Origin: 66-474 sp051962095
Lineage (GTDB): Bacteria; Pseudomonadota; Gammaproteobacteria; Xanthomonadales; Rhodanobacteraceae
Reading direction: 5' to 3'
DNA length: 10,090 nt
Assembly (NCBI GenBank): GCA_051962095.1
Contig: JBQCCP010000093.1
Span: forward strand, 1 to 10,090
Part shown: one piece after another, positions 4,668 to 10,090 of the stretch
Numbering within the stretch: the first letter of the stretch is position 1
Layout: every line of letters begins with the position of its first letter
Notes under the pieces: generated by a model
The model's input: only the letters and a program-made list of their open reading frames with translations
Told to the model about the DNA's origin: nothing
The model's database searches: none
Position numbers and translations under genes: made by a program

Positions 4668-7001
4668 GTGCGCAACAGAAACGCACATGCGGAAGCAGGC
4701 GATACGTGGTGCGTCCAGCCGTCCCTGCGGAAGCCCGCCACCTGGGTGAAAGCCTCGACGGATGATCGCTTGCGCTGGTTGCGAGCCTCGGACCGTGGGA
4801 ATGTTTGGGAATCCACGGACGAGCGCGGGTGCTTCACGCTGGATCCACAAGCGCTGGGCGCGCCGCTGCAAGCCGGCTGGTACGAATTGCGCGGGCGCTG
4901 TGAAGCGCAGGATGGCGGAAGCCTGATGCCGAGCGTACGGCTGCGCTACGTCAGGGAGTCGGCGCTGACGGATCTCGAGATCCTGCTGCCCGAGCCCGAT
5001 GCCTTCGGCCGCATTCGCAGGTTGTTTCTGTTCCTGGACCGTGTCGAGTCGCTGCAATTTTGTCCCGGTATCCGTCTGGTTCGATTCCGCATGCGAGGCT
5101 TCAGCTTGCGGCGGATTTCGCGTCTTCACGCGCTGCGCGCGATGCTGGGCGGAACAGCGGGCGGGTTGTCGATGCAGGGCGTCCGGCGCTTGATTGCGTG
5201 GGCTCGGGTGGTCCGGCGTCGCGGCATGAAGCGTGCCACCGATGAACTTTATGCCGACTACCAGCGGCGCACGGTTCCACGCCATGTCAGCGGATACGCG
5301 GCATGGATACAGAAATACGACTCAGTGGGCGATACGGAGATCGAAGCATTCAAGCAGCGTGCGCGGCTGCTGGATGCCGAGGGCAGCCCGTCCATTTCGA
5401 TGCTGCTTCGCGTTCGCGACGCCCAGGATTCGCGGCTGCGACGATGTCTTGACAGCGTACTTGCGCAGGCCTGGGAATATTGGGAACTATGCGTGATCGT
5501 CGATGTATCTGTGCCTCCGCTTCTCATCGCGACAGTTGCCGAATACGCGACGCGCGATCCACGGATCAGGATCGTTCCGTGTGCACCTGATCGGCACGCA
5601 TCGGACCCGTCGGCCAATGCGCTGGCCACGGTGCGAGGCGAATTCGTCGCAGTGCTCGACCAGAATGGCGAGTTGCGTCCGCACAGCTTGCTGCGCATGG
5701 CCGAATGTCTGGCGGCCGAGGCCGATCTTGCGATCGTCTACTCCGACGAGGACAGGCTCGATGCCGACGGCAATCGCCGTGATCCCGATTTCAAGCCTGA
5801 CTGGAACCCCGATCTGCTGCGCAGCCGGAATTACGTGGGCGATCTCACCGTATTTCGCACTTCGCTGGTGCGCGAAGCCGGCGGATTGCGTGCCGGGTTC
5901 GAAGGGGATGAAGGCCATGACCTGATCCTGCGCTGCAGCGAGCGCGTGCTGCCGCGACAGATTCGCCACCTGCCCGAGATCCTCTACCACGGGTGCGCGG
6001 CAGCCGGTGCGCCTGCAAGTGCAGTGTCCGATGCACGTGCGGTGATCGAGCATCTGCAACGAATCGGCAGCGCCGCCGAAGTCGAGGTGGGCGATTTGCC
6101 ACCGGGCTTGTGCCGTGTCCGGTGGCCACTGCCGCAACCTGCGCCGCGGGTCAGCGTGATCATTCCCACTCGCGATCGTGTCGACATGTTGCGACGGTGC
6201 GTGGGGAGCATTCTTGCTCGATCCAGCTACCCCGACTTCGAACTGGTGGTGGTCGACAACGGGTCAACCGATCGCGATGCGCTGGAGTACCTGCAGGCGC
6301 TTGCCGGCCATCAGCGCGTGCGGCTGCTGCGTTACGACGCGCCGTTCAATTTCTCGGCCATCAACAACTGGGCGGCGCGGCAATGCACCGGGCCATTGTT
6401 GGCGCTGGTCAACAATGACGTCGAAGTCATCTCGCACGACTGGCTCGAGGAAATGGCTGGCTTCGCAGCACGCATGGACGTCGGCGCCGTGGGCGCGATG
6501 CTCTATTACCCCGACGACACCATCCAGCACGCGGGCATGTTGCTGGGCATCAATGGGATCGCAGGGCATGTCTATGCCGGCAAGCCGCGTGGCCATCATG
6601 GCTACCACGGGCGTGCTCTCGTGGCGCAGAATTTTTCGGCGGTCACTGGTGCCTGCCTGATGGTGAAACGCGAACTGTTCGAAGCGGTCGGTGGTTTCGA
6701 TGATCGGCTTCCCGTCGAGTTCAATGACGTCGACTTCTGTCTGCGCCTCGGCCGACAGGGTTATCGCAACGTGTGGACGCCGTTTGCCGAGCTGTACCAC
6801 CATGAATCGGCATCGCGTGCGCTGGAGGACGTTTCCGCGATACGAATGCGGGAGGAGGGCATGGCCCGCATGATGCGCCGCTGGCAGGGCCTCTTGCAGG
6901 ACGATCCTGCTTACAACCCGAACCTGTCACTGCAGAACCTGGACTTCGCCTTGGCTTTCCCGCCGCGGGAAAGGTGGTTGCCCGCACGCGTCGATCAGTA
7001 G
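4668..7001 (+). CDS. Glycosyltransferase with tandem GT2 (GT-A) domains and N-terminal extension; first domain degenerate
   Basis: A 777-residue protein (from GTG 4668) likely to add sugars to a surface polysaccharide such as O-antigen. Residues 1-240 are an extension not assigned to a family: a beta-rich part (about 15-150, including GWYELRGRCEA) then basic helices. GT2 domain 1 covers about 242-441 and retains the family frame SDED (359-362) and FKPDWNPDLL (375-384), but its nucleotide/metal motif reads LDQNGE (330-335) where the family has LDHDDE, and the earlier DDAS-type motif is IVDVS (277-281). GT2 domain 2 covers about 494-715 and looks intact: SVIIPTRDR (495-503), VVDNGST (528-534), VNNDVEV (581-587), NDVDFCLR (686-693), HHES (711-714). 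In-frame ATGs at 4542 and 4293 would give 819 and 902 residues; 4293 would overlap the divergent gene deeply. In a hand count of 50 codons from 5391, GC3 is about 58%, against about 84% in a sample of the gamma-lyase gene, suggesting different ancestry. Confidence 0.85.
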   Translation: MRNRNAHAEAGDTWCVQPSLRKPATWVKASTDDRLRWLRASDRGNVWESTDERGCFTLDPQALGAPLQAGWYELRGRCEAQDGGSLMPSVRLRYVRESALTDLEILLPEPDAFGRIRRLFLFLDRVESLQFCPGIRLVRFRMRGFSLRRISRLHALRAMLGGTAGGLSMQGVRRLIAWARVVRRRGMKRATDELYADYQRRTVPRHVSGYAAWIQKYDSVGDTEIEAFKQRARLLDAEGSPSISMLLRVRDAQDSRLRRCLDSVLAQAWEYWELCVIVDVSVPPLLIATVAEYATRDPRIRIVPCAPDRHASDPSANALATVRGEFVAVLDQNGELRPHSLLRMAECLAAEADLAIVYSDEDRLDADGNRRDPDFKPDWNPDLLRSRNYVGDLTVFRTSLVREAGGLRAGFEGDEGHDLILRCSERVLPRQIRHLPEILYHGCAAAGAPASAVSDARAVIEHLQRIGSAAEVEVGDLPPGLCRVRWPLPQPAPRVSVIIPTRDRVDMLRRCVGSILARSSYPDFELVVVDNGSTDRDALEYLQALAGHQRVRLLRYDAPFNFSAINNWAARQCTGPLLALVNNDVEVISHDWLEEMAGFAARMDVGAVGAMLYYPDDTIQHAGMLLGINGIAGHVYAGKPRGHHGYHGRALVAQNFSAVTGACLMVKRELFEAVGGFDDRLPVEFNDVDFCLRLGRQGYRNVWTPFAELYHHESASRALEDVSAIRMREEGMARMMRRWQGLLQDDPAYNPNLSLQNLDFALAFPPRERWLPARVDQ

Positions 7002-7083
7002 CCGGAGCAACTGATGCTGGCGCGCAAGTGCAATGTCTCGCGAATGGGTCCGGCGCTGCCAAGGGTGTTCGTCCGACCTCCGC

Positions 7084-7089
7084 TATCAT
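7084..7089 (+). promoter_or_regulatory. -10 element of the CBS gene
   Basis: TATCAT matches the -10 consensus at five of six positions and lies in the 124-bp gap after the glycosyltransferase. The predicted transcript start near 7096 leaves a leader of about 30 nt. No convincing -35 is visible at 16-18 nt spacing. Confidence 0.4.
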
Positions 7090-7125
7090 GCGAACACAAG
7101 TCATCAGCCGTGTTCCGGGATTCCA

Positions 7126-8493
<1,368 letters not shown>

Positions 8494-8498
8494 GCGGT

Positions 8499-8504
8499 TA
8501 GAAT
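8499..8504 (+). promoter_or_regulatory. -10 element of the hicBA pair
   Basis: TAGAAT lies 5 nt after the CBS stop. A transcript start near 8511 would leave a leader of about 15 nt containing GAGG (8515-8518), 7 nt before the hicB ATG. No good -35 is visible. If active, the TA pair and the gamma-lyase could be transcribed independently of CBS. Confidence 0.4.
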
Positions 8505-8525
8505 GACTCGCCGTGAGGTGCAGAC

Positions 8526-8717
8526 ATGAACGTGACCCTCAACATGGTGTATTGGCGGGGCGAGCAATTCTGGTTGGGCAAGCTTGTCGATCATCCGGAA
8601 ATCATGAGCCAGGGCGAGACGCTGGAAGAGCTGGAAGAAAATCTGCGGGACGCGTGGCGCGAAATGCTGCTCGACGATGTGCCGCCGGATTACCAGATTC
8701 GGGATATTGCCCTGTGA
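8526..8717 (+). CDS. hicB: HicB-family antitoxin, minimal form
   Basis: A 63-residue protein with the HicB-like antitoxin fold only: YWRGEQFWLGKLVDHPEIMS (residues 9-28) followed by QGETLEELEENLRDAWREML (29-48), the strand-strand-helix pattern of the family. It is expected to bind and block the HicA RNase encoded next. Many HicB proteins carry a C-terminal ribbon-helix-helix or helix-turn-helix for autoregulation; this one ends at residue 63, leaving no room for it. GAGG 7 nt upstream fixes the ATG. Its stop overlaps the hicA GTG start (GTGA), so the two are translationally coupled in antitoxin-first order, the reverse of classical hicAB. Confidence 0.85.
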   Translation: MNVTLNMVYWRGEQFWLGKLVDHPEIMSQGETLEELEENLRDAWREMLLDDVPPDYQIRDIAL

Positions 8718-8893
8718 AACGTGATGAGCTGGTGCGCCGGCTGATTTCCGCCGGCTGCACTTTGCTGCGTCACGGTGGGCGCCATGACATCTGGTTGAAT
8801 CCGCATACTGGACAGAAACAACCGATTCCGCGGCATCGCGAGATCGATGAGGCTTTGGCGCGACACATTCTCAAATATCTTGGTATTCGTTAA
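8714..8893 (+). CDS. hicA: HicA-family mRNA interferase toxin
   Basis: A 59-residue protein of the HicA family (double-stranded-RNA-binding-like fold), predicted to cleave mRNA when not neutralised by HicB. Visible: KRDELVRRLISAGCTLLRHG (2-21), then GRHDIWLNP (22-30), whose His24 aligns with the conserved catalytic His, then the strand KQPIPRH (35-41) and the C-terminal helix with ILKYLGI (52-58). All HicA core elements are present, so it looks intact. The start is GTG at 8714, overlapping the hicB stop by 4 nt. Codon use is looser than the flanks: by hand count 33 of 59 codons end in G/C (56%), and the last eight include AAA, TAT, CTT, GGT, ATT and CGT, suggesting transfer. The gamma-lyase start follows 3 nt after the stop. 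Confidence 0.85.
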   Translation: MKRDELVRRLISAGCTLLRHGGRHDIWLNPHTGQKQPIPRHREIDEALARHILKYLGIR

Positions 8894-8896
8894 CTC

Positions 8897-10054
8897 ATGG
8901 CAATCAGCAAACCCCTTTCCCTCGCCACCCGCGCGATCCACGCCGGCCAATCGCCAGATCCGTCGACCGGCGCGATCATGACGCCGATCTACCAGACTTC
9001 GACCTACGTGCAGGCCAGCCCCGGCAAGCACCAGGGCTTCGAGTATTCGCGCACGCAGAATCCGACCCGGTTCGCATGGGAACGCTGCGTCGCCGACCTG
9101 GAAGGCGGCGTGGCAGGATTTGCATTCGCTTCCGGCATGGCAACGACCGCGACCGTGCTGGAGCTGCTTGATTCGGGCAGCCACATGATCGCGATGGATG
9201 ACCTGTACGGTGGCAGCTATCGCCTCTTCGAGCGCGTGCGTCGGCGCAGCGCAGGGCTGGATTTCAGCTTCGTCGACTTGAACGACGCGGCTGCTTTGAA
9301 GGGCGCGCTGAAGCCCAATACGCGGATGATCTGGGCCGAGACGCCGACCAATCCGATGCTGAAGCTGGTCGACCTGAGAAAGATCGCCGCGTTCGCGAAA
9401 AAGCACGATCTGCTGCTGGTGGTGGACAACACCTTCTGTTCGCCGATGGTGCAGCGGCCGCTTGAATTCGGCGCCGACATCGTGGTGCACTCGGCCACCA
9501 AATATTTGAACGGTCATTCCGACATGGTCGGCGGGGTCGCGATCGTGTCCACGCCGGAACTTGCCGAACGCATGGCCTTCCTGCAGAACTCGGTCGGCGC
9601 GGTCGCTGGCCCGTTCGATGCGTTCCTCGCCCTGCGTGGCGTCAAGACGCTTGCGCTGCGCATGCAGGCGCACTGCGCGGGCGCGCTGGAACTGGCGAAG
9701 TGGCTGGAGAAGCATCCGGCCGTCGAGCGCGTGATCTACCCGGGGTTGACATCACACCCGCAGCACGCGCTCGCGAAGCGCCAGATGCACGGCTTCGGCG
9801 GTATCGTCAGCATCGAAGTGAAGGGCGGCTTGAAGAAGGCCCGCCGGATGCTGGAGCGCTGCCACCTTTTCGCACTGGCCGAATCGCTGGGCGGCGTCGA
9901 AAGCCTGATCGAGCACCCCGCCATCATGACCCATGCCTCGGTGCCGCCCGCCAACCGCAAACGGCTCGGGATCAGCGACGGCCTGGTGCGGTTGTCGGTG
10001 GGCGTCGAGGACGTGCGTGACCTGCGTGACGAACTGGACCGTGCGCTGGCGTAG
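8897..10054 (+). CDS. metB: Cystathionine gamma-lyase / gamma-synthase family PLP enzyme (metB-like)
   Basis: A 385-residue fold-type I PLP enzyme of the Cys/Met metabolism family. Visible: YSRTQNPTR (50-58), which contributes to PLP phosphate binding in the neighbouring subunit; the cofactor-stacking Tyr in DDLYGGSY (101-108); Asp177 in VVDNTF; Schiff-base Lys202 in SATKYLNGHSD (199-209); and the C-terminal SLGGVESLIEHPAIMTH (330-346). Paired with CBS, the likely role is cleavage of cystathionine to cysteine, 2-oxobutyrate and ammonia. Sequence alone does not separate gamma-lyase from gamma-synthase, and annotations in Xanthomonas use both; the metB symbol follows that usage. The start is ATG 8897, 3 nt after hicA, without a visible Shine-Dalgarno, so translation may rely on coupling or reinitiation. 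In Xanthomonas this gene marks one border of the variable LPS cluster. Confidence 0.92.
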   Translation: MAISKPLSLATRAIHAGQSPDPSTGAIMTPIYQTSTYVQASPGKHQGFEYSRTQNPTRFAWERCVADLEGGVAGFAFASGMATTATVLELLDSGSHMIAMDDLYGGSYRLFERVRRRSAGLDFSFVDLNDAAALKGALKPNTRMIWAETPTNPMLKLVDLRKIAAFAKKHDLLLVVDNTFCSPMVQRPLEFGADIVVHSATKYLNGHSDMVGGVAIVSTPELAERMAFLQNSVGAVAGPFDAFLALRGVKTLALRMQAHCAGALELAKWLEKHPAVERVIYPGLTSHPQHALAKRQMHGFGGIVSIEVKGGLKKARRMLERCHLFALAESLGGVESLIEHPAIMTHASVPPANRKRLGISDGLVRLSVGVEDVRDLRDELDRALA

Positions 10055-10071
10055 GGTTTGCCGCTCGCCGG

Positions 10072-10077
10072 TACAAT
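10072..10077 (+). promoter_or_regulatory. -10-like element for a gene beyond the right edge
   Basis: TACAAT matches the -10 consensus at five of six positions and lies 18 nt after the gamma-lyase stop. It resembles the elements before CBS and hicB. No -35 at good spacing is visible, and the downstream gene is outside the window. Confidence 0.35.
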
Positions 10078-10090
10078 CGCCAGTCAGCCA

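Noticed and set aside
8513..8713. Upstream extension of hicA from a GTG at 8513
   Set aside because: The sequence is out of frame with the well-supported hicB, and homology to HicA begins only at the GTG at 8714.
8690..9715. 341-codon open frame on the minus strand
   Set aside because: It lies antisense to hicA and the gamma-lyase gene; the product is His/Arg/Asp-rich shadow sequence without motifs.

Overview
The window looks like a chromosomal segment of a GC-rich gammaproteobacterium of the order Xanthomonadales (Xanthomonadaceae or Rhodanobacteraceae type). The clues are the protein-level resemblance of PilU, the YdcH-family protein, cystathionine beta-synthase (CBS) and cystathionine gamma-lyase, the strong G/C preference at third codon positions, and the placement of cell-surface glycosyltransferases beside a metB-like gene. 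In Xanthomonas the variable lipopolysaccharide (LPS) locus is known to lie between metB and etfA. No 16S or other phylogenetic marker is present, so the family assignment is inference.

Layout, left to right. (1) 1-816, minus: the N-terminal 272 codons of the type IV pilus retraction ATPase PilU, running off the left edge. (2) 919-2402, plus: two genes overlapping by an ATGA, encoding an alanine-rich DUF4398-type lipoprotein and a secreted coiled-coil protein with a degenerate OmpA-like C-terminus; both should act in the envelope. (3) 2403-2754: a gap without a convincing gene but with two imperfect hairpins. (4) 2755-2976, plus: a small YdcH/DUF465 protein, followed by a strong GC hairpin. 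(5) 3090-4478, minus, and about 4668-7001, plus: two divergent glycosyltransferases, one GT-B (GT4-like) and one with two GT2 domains and a long N-terminal extension. Their codon use is more relaxed than that of the flanking genes, as is usual for surface-polysaccharide genes. (6) 7126-8493, plus: CBS with a C-terminal CBS-domain pair. (7) 8526-8893, plus: a small HicB/HicA-type toxin-antitoxin pair in antitoxin-first order. (8) 8897-10054, plus: cystathionine gamma-lyase/synthase, followed by a -10-like element for whatever lies beyond the right edge.

How the genes work together. CBS and the gamma-lyase form a reverse transsulfuration route (homocysteine + serine to cystathionine to cysteine). 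The hicBA pair sits exactly between them, and the gamma-lyase start lies 3 nt after the hicA stop with no visible Shine-Dalgarno, so its translation may depend on hicA. The two glycosyltransferases probably build or decorate LPS or another surface glycan; in the double-GT2 protein the first catalytic domain has lost its DxD motif. The points most worth a second look are the TA pair inside the transsulfuration operon, the degenerate first GT2 domain, the paired DUF4398/OmpA-like envelope genes, and the structured gap at 2403-2754.
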